A DNA stretch of 64,000 nt from NCBI RefSeq assembly GCF_013343235.1, contig NZ_CP040094.1, positions 5,327,001-5,391,000 on the forward strand. The letters run 5' to 3'. The position numbers and the translations under genes are program-made. The notes beneath the pieces were generated by a model that saw only the letters and a list, made by a program, of their open reading frames with translations, was not told the DNA's origin and searched no databases. The stretch's first letter is position 1, and each line of letters begins with the position of its first letter. Of the stretch, positions 51,374 through 61,690 are shown piece by piece. The DNA is from Nostoc sp. TCL240-02 (GTDB taxonomy: Bacteria; Cyanobacteriota; Cyanobacteriia; Cyanobacteriales; Nostocaceae).

Positions 51374-52552
51374 ATGATGGCTCAATTTGAATACAGCACT
51401 CTCGCCCATCCACAGGATATCCAGCAGTTGGAACATATCCTTGAACAGTGTTTCATCAGCGCCCTTGGTGGTGAGGAAGCTTACATCAACATGATTGGCG
51501 TAGAAAATTTCCGTATTATTCGGAGATTAGAGCAAGTAGCTGGTGGATTAGCAACTCTCGACATGGGTCAGTGGTGGGGTGGTCAACGTGTACCAATGAC
51601 AGGAATTGCCGTAGTAGGCATTGCTCCAGAATATCGGGGTTCGGGGGCTGCGATCGCTCTTATGCAACACACTCTCAAAGAACTTTACGATAGAGGTATA
51701 GCAACCTCCGCTCTTTATCCAGAAATTCAAGGCTTGTACCGAAAAGTAGGTTATGAGCAGGGCGGTAGCTGGTGTATTTGGGAAGTTGCTACCCAGAGTA
51801 TCCAAGTACGGGAGCAATCCCTACCTTTGGAATTAGTAGCAAGCATCAATCATGAAGTCTTTCATGAGCTATATCAGCAGCAGGCGAGACAAACGCATGG
51901 ATATTTAGACCGACATCCAGCAATTTGGGAACGAATAATTCAACCAAATGACAAGGAAATAGTCTATACCTATTTGATTGGTACTAAAGACCAACCCCAA
52001 GGCTATATCATCTTTACTCAAGAGCGAACAGAGAATGGTAGAATCCTCATCGTGAAAGATTGGGTACTGAGTACAGTTGCTGCTGCACAAACTTTTTGGT
52101 CTTTTCTAGCAAGTCATCGCTCTCAAATTCAACAGGTGCGATGGAAGAGTTCTGCAATTGATTCTCTAACATTGTTGTTACCAGAGCAAACTGCCAAGAT
52201 TAAGACTACGAGTCGTTGGTTGCTGCGGATAATAGATGTCATCAAGGCGCTGGAATTGCGTGGTTATCCACCGGGAATCCAAACCGAATTGCACTTAGAA
52301 ATTCAAGATAATTTGCTAACTGAAAATAATGGTAAATTTATTCTTTATGTCGCCAATGGACGTGGAGAAGTCACAAAAGGTGGAAAGGGTGAATTGCAGC
52401 TAGATATCCGGGAATTAGCACCATTATATACAAGCTTGTTTACTCCCTACCATTTGCAAATAGCGGGAAAACTGAATGGTACAGAAACGGCTATTTTAGC
52501 AGCTACGCAAATATTTGCAGGTGCTTCGCCTTGGATGGCTGATTTCTTTTAA
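51374..52552 (+). CDS. Eis-like GNAT acetyltransferase
   Basis: This 392-residue protein has the three-part layout of Eis enzymes. An N-terminal GNAT domain holds the acetyl-CoA loop VAPEYRGSGAAIALM seen here as VGIAPEYRGSGAA (about residues 83-95). A second GNAT-like domain (about 150-290) and an SCP2-like C-terminal domain (about 295-392) follow. Family members acetylate amines such as aminoglycosides or lysine side chains; the substrate here is unknown. Two adjacent ATG codons start the frame. It is a single-gene unit. Confidence 0.83.
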   Translation: MMAQFEYSTLAHPQDIQQLEHILEQCFISALGGEEAYINMIGVENFRIIRRLEQVAGGLATLDMGQWWGGQRVPMTGIAVVGIAPEYRGSGAAIALMQHTLKELYDRGIATSALYPEIQGLYRKVGYEQGGSWCIWEVATQSIQVREQSLPLELVASINHEVFHELYQQQARQTHGYLDRHPAIWERIIQPNDKEIVYTYLIGTKDQPQGYIIFTQERTENGRILIVKDWVLSTVAAAQTFWSFLASHRSQIQQVRWKSSAIDSLTLLLPEQTAKIKTTSRWLLRIIDVIKALELRGYPPGIQTELHLEIQDNLLTENNGKFILYVANGRGEVTKGGKGELQLDIRELAPLYTSLFTPYHLQIAGKLNGTETAILAATQIFAGASPWMADFF

Positions 52553-52813
52553 AGAATTGGGAATTGGGAATGGGGCATTGGGCATTGGGCATTGGGCATT
52601 GGTTATTAATTCATCTCCTCATCTTCCTCATCTCCTTCACCTGACTTACTTAAACAGACAAGGGGCTTAAGCTCCTTGTCTTAAACCCCTTGTTAAAAGT
52701 AGTTTTTGGTGTTGAGTTTCGTTCCTTAATCCAACTAAACTTAGATTGATCAAAACCTATTAAAAATAAAGGTTTATGATTTTTCTTTGATTAAGGTAAT
52801 AGAAAATGGCTAG
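52553..52813. repeat. Heptameric GGGCATT repeats and intergenic filler
   Basis: Tandem GGGAATT/GGGCATT heptamers lie at about 52558-52602, right after the acetyltransferase stop. They are followed by a pyrimidine-rich arm (CATCTCCTCATCTTCCTCATC). A palindrome around 52659-52692 (AAGGGGCTTAAGC...AAACCCCTTG) could terminate transcription from either side. Confidence 0.6.
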
Positions 52814-54910
52814 TTAGCTCAAGAAATTTGGTGTACCACTACCACCATTCTTACCAACAGCAGGAATTTCTAATAGACTATCTGTAGCTTTGCCAGTACC
52901 GTCATTGATAACGGATGTAGAGCTACCTGATGGATGTCCATTAGGGACGAACAGTTGCGGGTGGTCAAAAGGCGCTTTCTCATACCGAACTCGCTCATCA
53001 GTCAGACCTTTTAAAAAGGCGACCAATTGCTGTTTTTCTTCCGGTGAAAGACCCAGTGGGGGAAGAAGCCCTAAGTCACCACCCCGATTGTAAAAATCAA
53101 TCACTTGCTCTAAGGTTGCGTTACCTCCATTGTGGAAGTAAGGAGCAGTGAGTTCCACATTGCGAAGTCCAGGTGCTTTGAAAGTTCCGTCTGCGAACAC
53201 AGGTTCAGTAGAATTCAACGGTGGATTGAAGGTAGGAGGGTTTTCGCCAAGGAGAAGCTGAAATTTCCCTAACTGAGCCAATCGTGCTTCTGAAAGCGGA
53301 TTACCGAAAGCGTCATTACCACCCAAACTAGGGTCGTCTGTAGTAGGTCTGACACCGATATTGAAAAAGCCAGTGTCTTCAGGGGAGTTTGGAGGGAAGG
53401 GCGCACGTTTGATTCGTCCTTCTTTAGCCACATTGCTTGCTGAAGCAGCTGTCAATTCCGATCCAACGTGACAAGCAATACAGAAAGCTTTGCCCTCAAA
53501 CAATTGTTTACCTAGTTGCTGCTCAGAAGTTAGGGCATTAGTGTTTCCTTCTAAGAAGCGATCGAAGGGCGTATCATTGGCAATGAGCGTAGACTCGTAC
53601 AACTGAACTGCCAGCCCAAAGAATAGCGAGAAGTTGTACTCCATTAATGTGTACTCATTAGTCTCCAAGGAGCGATCAGGCTTTTTGACAAAAGTCCTTC
53701 TACCTTCAGCATCAACTTGGATGAGTCGATTAGACTTCCACCACTCCGGCTTGAAAGCATCTTGAATTAGCTGCCCATAAGTTTTATCTTTGAGTCCAGG
53801 TTTGGGCGATCTACTATCTGCACCTAACACGCTGTCTTGTGGATGTACTACCTGCTTACCTAGGGGTCTTAGAGGTAATAACTTTTTCGCAAGTTTTCGA
53901 GGAAGCTTTTTACCTTTACCAGCGCTGAGGGATCTTTTGTCAATTCGCCCGAACTTATCACCAATCTCTTGAAAAGTTCGACCATCAGCAGACGACTCAA
54001 AGGAACTGAGCGGCGGGCCAACCGCTTGGGATGCCAAAGATGCATTCTTCAGACTGACTTTGACAAATTCTAGTTTATTTGGGTTTTCTGCTTTGGCGAT
54101 CGCAGCATTAGGATCTCTTAAACCAAAGGGATTCACCCCATTAAAGATATTTTGTGCCCTTCCGTCCCAAAAGTTGCGGAAGTTGAATGCTGAATTAATC
54201 ACGGTTGGAGTATTACGCGGCTCGACGCGGCGCACATTAACGCCTCCCACGTTAAACACTGGATCTGGCTCGTTTGTTACTTGGTCTTGTGCATTACCAG
54301 GTGTGACATCAACAAACTTACTATTGAAAATCCCCTGAGAAGAACTCACATCGTTACTGTGGAAAGGAAAATCTTCTGGTTTGAGTTGGTAGTTTGGTAG
54401 ACCACCAACATTAAAAACTGCATCTGGATTCTCCGTACCATCAGGGTTAATCCGTAAAAGTCCAGGAGCAATCTGATTTTTGGATCTATTGTCGGCCCCA
54501 GCATGGAAGTGACAACTAGCACAGGCAGTTACGCCGTCGCTCCCAACCTGCATATCCCAAAAAAGAGTTTTTCCTAACTTTATGGCAGCTACTTTGTCTT
54601 TTACGAAGTCTCCAAGATTGTCCGGCTCCGGAACCGATATGCTTTTGAGCGAAGGTAGAGGCGATGGCGTAACCTGTGCCGAGACAGTATTTCCAGCTAT
54701 TATTGCTGCCATAATAATGACAGCAATTGTTATAGTCTTTAAAAATCTTGATCTCAGGTAGTTAAGCTTGCCATATTTGAATCTCCACTCTTGGCGCTTT
54801 ATTTTTGTCACCATAGATTTGAGCAAAAATCGACTTTTTGAGGTCAGTACTAAGTAAATGGATAAGCTTGTAATAGAAATTACTAAGCTTAAGGTAAGTA
54901 GAAACCCCAT
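52814..54910 (-). CDS. Di-haem cytochrome c peroxidase family protein
   Basis: The protein has two c-type haem motifs, CASCH in the N-terminal half and CIACH in the C-terminal half, and the MauG/CcpA-type phrases RNTPTVINSAFNFRNFWDGRA and LRNVELTAPYFHNGGNATLEQVIDFYNRGGD. It should act in the periplasm or lumen, reducing peroxide or oxidising a protein partner. At up to 698 residues it is longer than simple peroxidases (about 330), with a large insert between the haems. The start is uncertain: the 54910 ATG gives an extra N-terminal helix, and an ATG at 54814 would put a signal peptide (TITIAVIIMAAIIAGNTVSAQ) closer to the start. Confidence 0.83.
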   Translation of the reverse strand: MGFLLTLSLVISITSLSIYLVLTSKSRFLLKSMVTKIKRQEWRFKYGKLNYLRSRFLKTITIAVIIMAAIIAGNTVSAQVTPSPLPSLKSISVPEPDNLGDFVKDKVAAIKLGKTLFWDMQVGSDGVTACASCHFHAGADNRSKNQIAPGLLRINPDGTENPDAVFNVGGLPNYQLKPEDFPFHSNDVSSSQGIFNSKFVDVTPGNAQDQVTNEPDPVFNVGGVNVRRVEPRNTPTVINSAFNFRNFWDGRAQNIFNGVNPFGLRDPNAAIAKAENPNKLEFVKVSLKNASLASQAVGPPLSSFESSADGRTFQEIGDKFGRIDKRSLSAGKGKKLPRKLAKKLLPLRPLGKQVVHPQDSVLGADSRSPKPGLKDKTYGQLIQDAFKPEWWKSNRLIQVDAEGRRTFVKKPDRSLETNEYTLMEYNFSLFFGLAVQLYESTLIANDTPFDRFLEGNTNALTSEQQLGKQLFEGKAFCIACHVGSELTAASASNVAKEGRIKRAPFPPNSPEDTGFFNIGVRPTTDDPSLGGNDAFGNPLSEARLAQLGKFQLLLGENPPTFNPPLNSTEPVFADGTFKAPGLRNVELTAPYFHNGGNATLEQVIDFYNRGGDLGLLPPLGLSPEEKQQLVAFLKGLTDERVRYEKAPFDHPQLFVPNGHPSGSSTSVINDGTGKATDSLLEIPAVGKNGGSGTPNFLS

Positions 54911-55194
54911 AATGCTTTGTACTAAGATAAAACTGAAACAAATTATACATTTACGTGTAACCCTGAATTTTAATATTCATGTAAAGTAATTACGCAATTT
55001 AAAAATTTTCTATGAACAAGAAACGCTATGATTTAGCACTAAAAATAAATTGAGTAGGGTCGATAAGCCGTTCTACATTTAATTTTTTCACTAAGTTATT
55101 AATATAGATTGTCAATAAAAGATTGTAAAATTTAGATATGCAAATTAGATATGTTTTAACTTCTCATCAGCCCTACTTTGAGTAGGATACTTGA
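54911..55194. other. AT-rich divergent promoter region
   Basis: It separates two divergent genes (peroxidase on minus, transporter on plus). No gene or repeat is evident; promoters for both must lie here. Confidence 0.4.
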
Positions 55195-56118
55195 ATGTCA
55201 CTACATCAAAGTTCTGGTCGCTGGCGCTTAGGGCTGGTATTATCGCTATTAACGGTTTTATTGTGGGGAATTTTACCTATTGCTCTGGCAGTAATTCTGC
55301 AAGTACTTGATGTCTATACCGTCGTTTGGTTTCGATTTTTAGTATCATTTTTACTACTTGCTGTGTATTTAGGAATACGCGGCAAGTTACCAAAGTTAGA
55401 ACAACTGCGTTCTGCTTCTTGGAAATTATTAGCGATCGCTACACTATTCTTAGGGATTAATTACTTCTTTTTTACCCAGGGTTTATCACTAACATCACCT
55501 GCTAACGCTGAAGTTCTGATTCAATTATCTACCCTTTTATTAGGTTTTGGAGGGTTAGTGATTTTTAAAGAACGTTATCGGCTGTATCAATGGATTGGTG
55601 TCAGTGTCATGATTTGCGGTTATGTTTTATTCTTTCGTGAACAACTAACGAATCTAATTACAGCACATGGAACATATCTACTAGGTAGTGTTTTTATAGC
55701 GCTAGGCTCAACGTCATGGGCTATTTATGCTTTAGCACAAAAGCAGTTGTTACAATCTTTATCTTCCGCCAGCATCATGCTGATTATTTATGGAGGGTGT
55801 GCTTTATTATTCACTCCTCTAGCCAAAGTAAAATCACTTTTGATACTCGATCCTTTCCATTTAGGAATGTTGCTTTTTTGTGCTTTTAATACTTTAATTG
55901 CTTACGGTGCTTTTTCCGAATCATTAGAACATTGGGAAGCATCACGAGTAAGTGCCGTAATAGCTTTAGCTCCCATTGTGACATTAATATCAGTTGCAGT
56001 TGTATCAGTTATTGCACCTGATTGGATACCATCAGAACACTTCAGTTTGGTAGCAATATTGGGAGCAGGTTTAGTAGTTATAGGTTCAGTAGCGATCGCA
56101 TTAGGGAAAGCTGATTAG
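55195..56118 (+). CDS. EamA-family (DMT) transporter
   Basis: This 307-residue membrane protein has ten hydrophobic helices in two related halves, the hallmark of the drug/metabolite transporter superfamily. Signatures include WGILPIALAVIL and VVWFRFLVSFLLL in the first half and TSWAIYALAQKQLL in the second. Members export amino acids, purines or other metabolites; the substrate cannot be read from sequence. It appears to be transcribed alone. Confidence 0.87.
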   Translation: MSLHQSSGRWRLGLVLSLLTVLLWGILPIALAVILQVLDVYTVVWFRFLVSFLLLAVYLGIRGKLPKLEQLRSASWKLLAIATLFLGINYFFFTQGLSLTSPANAEVLIQLSTLLLGFGGLVIFKERYRLYQWIGVSVMICGYVLFFREQLTNLITAHGTYLLGSVFIALGSTSWAIYALAQKQLLQSLSSASIMLIIYGGCALLFTPLAKVKSLLILDPFHLGMLLFCAFNTLIAYGAFSESLEHWEASRVSAVIALAPIVTLISVAVVSVIAPDWIPSEHFSLVAILGAGLVVIGSVAIALGKAD

Positions 56119-56548
56119 TAGTAAGGATTTTCAGGATTTTTACTGTTTTATTTATCTATAGAATCCGTGCAACATTCAAAGCTACAACATAAATACTGAG
56201 GCAGAGTATTTTTTATTTGTTATGATTTGATAGTGAAGGCGAACTACGGGAGTCACCCATTATAAGATGGATACTTTACCCATCTGTGTGACACAGTAGG
56301 ATCTGATTTTTGACTTTCTAGCCAAGAAAAAAATTCTTGAAGAAGAATTCATAAATCAGAATTCAGGAGTCAGATAAAGCTTTCTACATTCGCAAGTCAT
56401 ACACGATTCATACTGAATTATAACGGCTGACTCCTAAATTCTGTTTTGATAAAATTGAGGCTAAAAACTTAAAGTAAACCAAGCAGGGTGTCCGAATAAC
56501 TACCAAAGCCAACACCTGATAAAACCAGACCACCGAAACAGTTGAGCG
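56119..56548. other. Intergenic region with a long inverted repeat
   Basis: No gene is visible. The inverted repeats CAGAATTCAGGAGTCAG (56357-56373) and CTGACTCCTAAATTCTG (56427-56443) match at 16 of 17 positions around a 53-base loop, a dispersed-repeat type. A smaller stem (GATGG...CCATC, about 56265-56285) precedes it. Whether any of this is a leader regulating the hydrolase gene is not known. Confidence 0.45.
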
Positions 56549-58264
56549 ATGAATAGTTTGTTTGGTAATTGGGCCAGCAGCCTCAGAAAAAATTCCCTAT
56601 TGCTGGTTCTTTCAACACTGCTGCCAATGTTTGGAATTAGTAATTCTGTCTTGGCAGCAGAGCGGATTTATGCATCTTATTCAGCTTTAGAACTTTCTAT
56701 TTCAGTCAACACTTTAGAAAACTATGCCAAAACAGGTGTAATTAACGAAGATTTGGCAGCGTATCAGCAATATCTTCCTCTACAACAGCTTCCAGAATTG
56801 CGACGGATTTTACTTAATCGTGTGAAAGTTAGTCCGGTAGTACTTTCGCAACTTCTCTACACACCGCAAGGAGAATTTTTGCTGCATCGGTTGGCGCAAG
56901 TCATTATAAACAAATCTTCTCAACCAGAACCAGGATTTAGTGCTTTGCGTTCGGCGCTAATTTCAGCCTCTGCTGAATCGGGAGGCTTGACACTTTTGAA
57001 TGTTTTGCGTAAGTATCCCAGCAGCAGCATTCGTCTTGATGTTGCAGAGACTTTAGAAATAGCTACGGAATTAGAGAAACTTGTTAACCAAACCCATAGT
57101 GCGATCGCAGCAGTTTCCCAAGAGTCTAAAATAGAAGCTGCTACCACTCCACAACCAAATCTCTCACAATTGCCTGATTTGAAGGTTCCGGGCAAGTTTA
57201 AGTCGCAAAAATACACCCTAAAGTTTTTTGACTCAAAGCGCAATCGGCTTTTATTGACTGATGTTTACATTCCTAATGTTCAAAATACTACACCCGTAAT
57301 TGTGATTTCTCACGGCTTGGGTTTAGATAGCAGCAACTTTCGATATTTAGCTACGCACCTATCTTCTTATGGATTTGCCGTTGTCGTTCCCAATCATCCT
57401 GGTAGCGATGCTAAACAATTACGTTCTCTGCTAAAGGGACACGCCATTGAAGTAGCAGAACCAGGTGAATTTCAAGACCGACCTTTGGATGTCACATATA
57501 TATTGAATCAATTGGAAAAAGGTAATCAATCTGATTCAAGGTTTAAAGGTCGCTTAAATCTGCAACAAGTCGGAGTATTTGGTCAATCTTTGGGAGGCTA
57601 CACAGCCTTAGCCCTAGCAGGCGCAAAAATCAACTTTGAGCAGCTAAAACAAGACTGTCAACCAGCAGCACTGCAAAAAACCTGGAACATGTCTTTACTG
57701 CTCCAGTGTCGCGCTTTAGAATTGAGCATCAGCAAGTCTGGCAAGGATTATAACCTGCGGGATGAAAGAGTGAAAGCTGCGATCGCAGTTAATCCCATTA
57801 CTAGTTCTATTTTCGGCAAAGCTGGCTTAAGTCAAATCAAAACTCCAGTAATGATTGTCAGCAGTAGTGATGATACTGTTGCACCAGCTTTATCTGAGCA
57901 AATTTTACCTTTCTCCTGGTTTGCGAATTCACAAAAATATCTCGTCATGCTTGTAGGTGGTACTCACTTTTCCACCATTGGTAATGGCAATCCTGCAAAT
58001 CAACAAGTAGCATTACCTACTGATATGATTGGCGATGCTTCTCAAGCGCGCCGTTACATGAATGTTTTAAGTTTACCTTTCTTCCAAACCTATATTGCAG
58101 GGAAGCCGCAATACACGCCCTACCTGAACGCCGCCTACACTCAAAGTATTTCTAGTAAGTCTCTTGGTTTAAGTCTTGTCAAGTCATTAAATACAACCGA
58201 ATTAGCTCAATTTCTAGATATACAAGGAGCCAAAACCGTAAAAAAAAAGTTCCCAACACCATAG
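56549..58264 (+). CDS. Secreted DUF1400 alpha/beta hydrolase
   Basis: The 571-residue precursor has a signal peptide (cleavage after SVLAAE). A DUF1400 domain (about residues 37-160), a helical domain typical of cyanobacterial lipase-like proteins, comes next. An alpha/beta hydrolase domain (about 215-530) follows. The nucleophile elbow is GQSLGG, with the serine near 348. An acid appears in SSSDDTVAP and the histidine in GGTHFSTIG. It should hydrolyse an ester outside the cytoplasm; the substrate is unknown. The ATG follows GTTGAGCG, not a strong ribosome site. Confidence 0.85.
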   Translation: MNSLFGNWASSLRKNSLLLVLSTLLPMFGISNSVLAAERIYASYSALELSISVNTLENYAKTGVINEDLAAYQQYLPLQQLPELRRILLNRVKVSPVVLSQLLYTPQGEFLLHRLAQVIINKSSQPEPGFSALRSALISASAESGGLTLLNVLRKYPSSSIRLDVAETLEIATELEKLVNQTHSAIAAVSQESKIEAATTPQPNLSQLPDLKVPGKFKSQKYTLKFFDSKRNRLLLTDVYIPNVQNTTPVIVISHGLGLDSSNFRYLATHLSSYGFAVVVPNHPGSDAKQLRSLLKGHAIEVAEPGEFQDRPLDVTYILNQLEKGNQSDSRFKGRLNLQQVGVFGQSLGGYTALALAGAKINFEQLKQDCQPAALQKTWNMSLLLQCRALELSISKSGKDYNLRDERVKAAIAVNPITSSIFGKAGLSQIKTPVMIVSSSDDTVAPALSEQILPFSWFANSQKYLVMLVGGTHFSTIGNGNPANQQVALPTDMIGDASQARRYMNVLSLPFFQTYIAGKPQYTPYLNAAYTQSISSKSLGLSLVKSLNTTELAQFLDIQGAKTVKKKFPTP

Positions 58265-58334
58265 TCAGCTTCGGATTTTGGATGTTGGATATTGGTGTTG
58301 CATTGCTGCATGTGATGATTTTTATTTGATTTGC

Positions 58335-58358
58335 ACAGACGTAATTAATTACGTCTGT
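58335..58358 (+). terminator. Palindromic terminator-like hairpin
   Basis: A perfect 24-bp palindrome (ACAGACGTAAT and its complement) is followed by AAAATTTATTTG. It lies 70 bp after the hydrolase stop; the U-run is weak, so it may be a dispersed repeat with terminator activity. Confidence 0.5.
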
Positions 58359-58535
58359 AAAATTTATTTGCGTAACACACCCTACACGATCTTCTAATTA
58401 CTTCTGCTTACTTACTGTAAAACTGTAACAAATATAGATGATATGCGATCGCATTCATCCTTATCGGCATATACTTTAAAGAAATGTGACATTTAATTGC
58501 GCTATTGTAAAATTCAGCTTTACATAAGTTGATTT

Positions 58536-60893
58536 ATGAGCCAGCCTAAAAATACTACTACCCAAGCGACTGCTCTGACTAACCACGATCGCAAACCTAT
58601 TCATATACCTGGCTCTATTCAACCTCATGGTGTACTACTAGCACTCAGTACTCAGTTAGAGATACTGCAAGTTAGCAAGAATACCCAAGTAGATTTAGGT
58701 AAAGAGCCAAAAGATTTGCTTGGTAAACCATTGAACTGTTTACTAGAAGCTCAACAAGTAGAAGCTGTAAAGCAGTGCTTGGTAAAAAAAATTGGCAGTC
58801 CTAATACTTTTAAGGTATCAATAAATACTCCGTATGGCGGACGAGATTTTGATGCGATCGCTCATCGTACAGAAGAGGTTGTGATTCTGGAGTTAGAACC
58901 GACTGACTCAAAATCTGAGGTGAGTTTTTTAGGCTTTCATGCTTTGGCGGGTGAAGCGATCGCAAAAATGCAAAGGACATCAAACCTGGTAGAATTTTTG
59001 CATCTAGTGGCTGAAGAAGTCCAAAAAATCATCGGTTTTGATCGGGTAATGGTCTATCAATTTGATGAGTCGGAAGCGGGTTCTGTGGTTGCAGAAGTAA
59101 AACGGGAAGATTTATCACCTTATTTAGGACTTCATTATCCCGCTACAGATATTCCAGCGCAGGCTAGGGAGTTATACACGCGTTGCTTTCTCCGATTTCT
59201 TCCTGATTTGACGGCCGAACCTGTCCAGCTAATTCCAACGCAAAATCCGACAACACATCAGCATCTTGATTTAAGCTACTCTGTGCTACGGAGTTTTGAT
59301 TGGTGTTGTGCTGAATATCATCAAAATATGGGAGTGAAGGCTCTTTTGGTGATTTCACTTATTCAAGATCAGAAGCTTTGGGGATTAATATCTTGCCATC
59401 ATCAAACGACAAAGCATATTTCTTATGAAATACGCAAGATGTGCGAATTTTTAGGACAAATCGTATCTTCAGAGTTAGCGCACAAAATTAGTTCTTCGGA
59501 ATGGGACTATAAGGTAAAGCTCAAATCGCTACAGTCGGAGTTTTTAGAGTCCATTTCCCAAGCAGATAATTTTATCGATGCCTTAATTAAACCGGAAATC
59601 CGCTTGCTGGATTTTGTCAGTGCCTCTGGAGCGGCGGTTTGTCTGGATAATGAAATTAACCTCGTGGGAACCACACCAAATATTGATGAGGTGCGGGCGT
59701 TAATAGAATGGGCAGATACTCAAGTTAGTGATAACCTGTTTTCTACCGATTCTCTACCGAAGCTTTACCCAGAAGCGCTGATATTTAAAGATACTGCTAG
59801 TGGTTTGTTGCTGCTGCGAATTTCTAAAGTCCGGCGTTATTATATTCTTTGGTTTCGCCCTGAATTTATCCAAACGGTACACTGGGCAGGAAATCCACAG
59901 GAATCCATTCAAGCTCAGGTAGATATTAGCTATACCCTGTCTCCACGAAAATCCTTTGAACAATGGCAAGAAACGGTTAGATTAACTTCTTTACCTTGGA
60001 AAGGGTGTGAACTTGAAAGTGCGATCGCTCTGAGTAATGCGATCGTGGGTATTGTCCTCTCAAAAGCGGATGAATTAGCGAAAATTAACCTGGAGTTAGA
60101 ACGCAGCAACCAAGAATTAGCATCTTTTGCCTACGCCGCTTCTCACGATCTCAAAGAGCCTTTGCGGGGCATTTATAACTTTTCGACGGTGCTGCTAGAA
60201 GACTATACCCAAGTCTTAGATAATGATGGAATTGAGTGCTTGCAAACAGTAGTGTCCTTATCTGTACGCATGGAAACTCTGATTAATGCTTTGCTGCGAC
60301 TCTCGCAGTTAGGACAAGCACATCTCCGAGAGCAAGCAACCGATCTCAACGAATTGCTCAATCAAGTAATTGATGTCTTTCGTGCGAGTCGCCAAGACTC
60401 CGGGCTTGTGGATATTCGCATTCCCCGGTCTTTACCAACAATTCAGTGCGATCGGGTTCTCGTTAATGAAGTCTTCAGTAACCTGCTTGGAAATGCCTTC
60501 AAATACAACGATAAAGCAGAGCAATGGGTTGAGATTGGCTACTTAGATGAGGAACTGGGGACTAGGGACTGGGGACTGGGGACTAGGGACTGGGGACTAG
60601 GGGACAAGGGGACAAGGGGACAAGGAGAATACCCAATTCCCAATTCCCAATTCCCAATCCCCAATCCCCAATCCCCAATCTTTTATATCCGAGATAACGG
60701 TATTGGCATTCCACAGCATCACTTAGAAACTATCTTTAGGTTATTCAAGCGGCTGCACTCTCAGGAAAAGTACGGTGGAGGAGCAGGTGCAGGATTAGCT
60801 ATTGTTAAGAAGATTGTTGAGCTTCATAACGGCCAAATTTGGGTTGAATCTACCGTAGGCCTTGGCTCTATTTTCTATTTCACGCTGGAATAG
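58536..60893 (+). CDS. Phytochrome-type histidine kinase with an inserted repeat
   Basis: The 785-residue photoreceptor kinase has PAS (about 20-125), GAF (about 145-325), PHY (about 340-510), HisKA and ATPase domains. The bilin-binding GAF keeps the DIP motif (205-207) and a cysteine at 257, aligned with the chromophore Cys259 of Cph1. The next residue is Cys258 where Cph1 has His260. The kinase His is in AASHDLKEP (about residue 540). Between the ATPase strands, 41 residues (674-714) are encoded by a palindromic repeat element. The Rcp1-like regulator gene follows by 52 bp and is its likely phosphate acceptor. Confidence 0.9.
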   Translation: MSQPKNTTTQATALTNHDRKPIHIPGSIQPHGVLLALSTQLEILQVSKNTQVDLGKEPKDLLGKPLNCLLEAQQVEAVKQCLVKKIGSPNTFKVSINTPYGGRDFDAIAHRTEEVVILELEPTDSKSEVSFLGFHALAGEAIAKMQRTSNLVEFLHLVAEEVQKIIGFDRVMVYQFDESEAGSVVAEVKREDLSPYLGLHYPATDIPAQARELYTRCFLRFLPDLTAEPVQLIPTQNPTTHQHLDLSYSVLRSFDWCCAEYHQNMGVKALLVISLIQDQKLWGLISCHHQTTKHISYEIRKMCEFLGQIVSSELAHKISSSEWDYKVKLKSLQSEFLESISQADNFIDALIKPEIRLLDFVSASGAAVCLDNEINLVGTTPNIDEVRALIEWADTQVSDNLFSTDSLPKLYPEALIFKDTASGLLLLRISKVRRYYILWFRPEFIQTVHWAGNPQESIQAQVDISYTLSPRKSFEQWQETVRLTSLPWKGCELESAIALSNAIVGIVLSKADELAKINLELERSNQELASFAYAASHDLKEPLRGIYNFSTVLLEDYTQVLDNDGIECLQTVVSLSVRMETLINALLRLSQLGQAHLREQATDLNELLNQVIDVFRASRQDSGLVDIRIPRSLPTIQCDRVLVNEVFSNLLGNAFKYNDKAEQWVEIGYLDEELGTRDWGLGTRDWGLGDKGTRGQGEYPIPNSQFPIPNPQSPIFYIRDNGIGIPQHHLETIFRLFKRLHSQEKYGGGAGAGLAIVKKIVELHNGQIWVESTVGLGSIFYFTLE
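60555..60677 (+). repeat. Palindromic heptamer element inserted in frame in the phytochrome gene
   Basis: 123 bp of (GGGGACT)n, GGGGACAA units and CCCAATTCCC/CCCCAATC units encode Leu674 to Pro714. The insertion is exactly 41 codons and without stops in this frame. Upstream and downstream peptides (VEIGYLDEE and [12 protein letters not shown]) join into the normal ATPase domain when it is left out. The core matches the copy between coxA and coxC at 4013-4143. Confidence 0.88.
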
Positions 60894-60945
60894 TTTAAGA
60901 TAATAACCAAATATGTATTTTTGTTAAGCTCTTTTAAGACCACGA

Positions 60946-61419
60946 ATGACAAAAAAACTTCATGAACCTCTGCTTGTTGTTGAGGACAGCAATGAAGATT
61001 TTCGGATGCTACAACGTCTGATGCGGCTCATGTCCGTCCAGAACCCCATACATCGTTGTACTAATGGGGATGAGGTTTTAGAGTTCCTGTATCAACAGGC
61101 GAGCGATGCCCATAGCAAAGGCGAAAACTTACCCAACTCTAAAGTAGCATTACGACCCTCTGTAATCTTGCTCGATCTGAATTTGCCAGGTATTGATGGC
61201 CGTGACATTTTAGATCGGCTCAAGCAAGACAAGAGTTTCAAGGAAATCCCCATCGTTGTTTTTACCACATCATCAAATCCCAAGGATATTGAGTTGTGCT
61301 ACCAAAAGGGCGCAAATGGATATCTGGTAAAGCCGATGGATGCTCAGGAACTAAAAAAGACGATTCAGGCATTTGTGGATTACTGGCTTGAAGCCAATAT
61401 CCCGCCAGTATTGGATTAA
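60946..61419 (+). CDS. Rcp1-like response regulator
   Basis: This 157-residue single-domain receiver has an acidic pair (VVEDSNED), the phospho-accepting Asp in VILLDLNLPG (about residue 77), Thr in VVFTTSS and Lys in YLVKPMD. No output domain is present, as in Rcp1, which receives phosphate from the phytochrome Cph1. It directly follows the phytochrome kinase gene in the same direction and is probably in one operon with it. Confidence 0.88.
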   Translation: MTKKLHEPLLVVEDSNEDFRMLQRLMRLMSVQNPIHRCTNGDEVLEFLYQQASDAHSKGENLPNSKVALRPSVILLDLNLPGIDGRDILDRLKQDKSFKEIPIVVFTTSSNPKDIELCYQKGANGYLVKPMDAQELKKTIQAFVDYWLEANIPPVLD

Positions 61420-61690
61420 TTTATTTATTGTCTGTTGATGAGGCAGTAGGGAAAAAAGGATAATAAAGGAGACGGTTCAGAGGGCACAGAGACATTTTCT
61501 TCTTTGAGTCACTGTGTCTGTTTGTCTCTGCTAGATTCTTTTTACCCATTTTTCTGTTTTTGAGTATTTGATGTTTCTTTAGGATTACTAAAGAATTTAG
61601 ATTTTATTTATACTTATTTTATATTATTTTTAGAATTATGCAATAAAAACTAATCTGGATAAAAGGGATCTACATTCTCAATCCTCATAC
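61420..61690. other. Intergenic region with a short repeat
   Basis: No gene is seen. A degenerate CACAGAG...CTCTG repeat (about 61478-61532) resembles the one at 44925-45005. The 3' half is very AT-rich and could hold the promoter of the next kinase gene. Confidence 0.4.

Noticed and set aside
56225..56300. Possible riboswitch upstream of the hydrolase gene
   Set aside because: Only a small GATGG/CCATC stem is visible and no known riboswitch core can be matched by eye.
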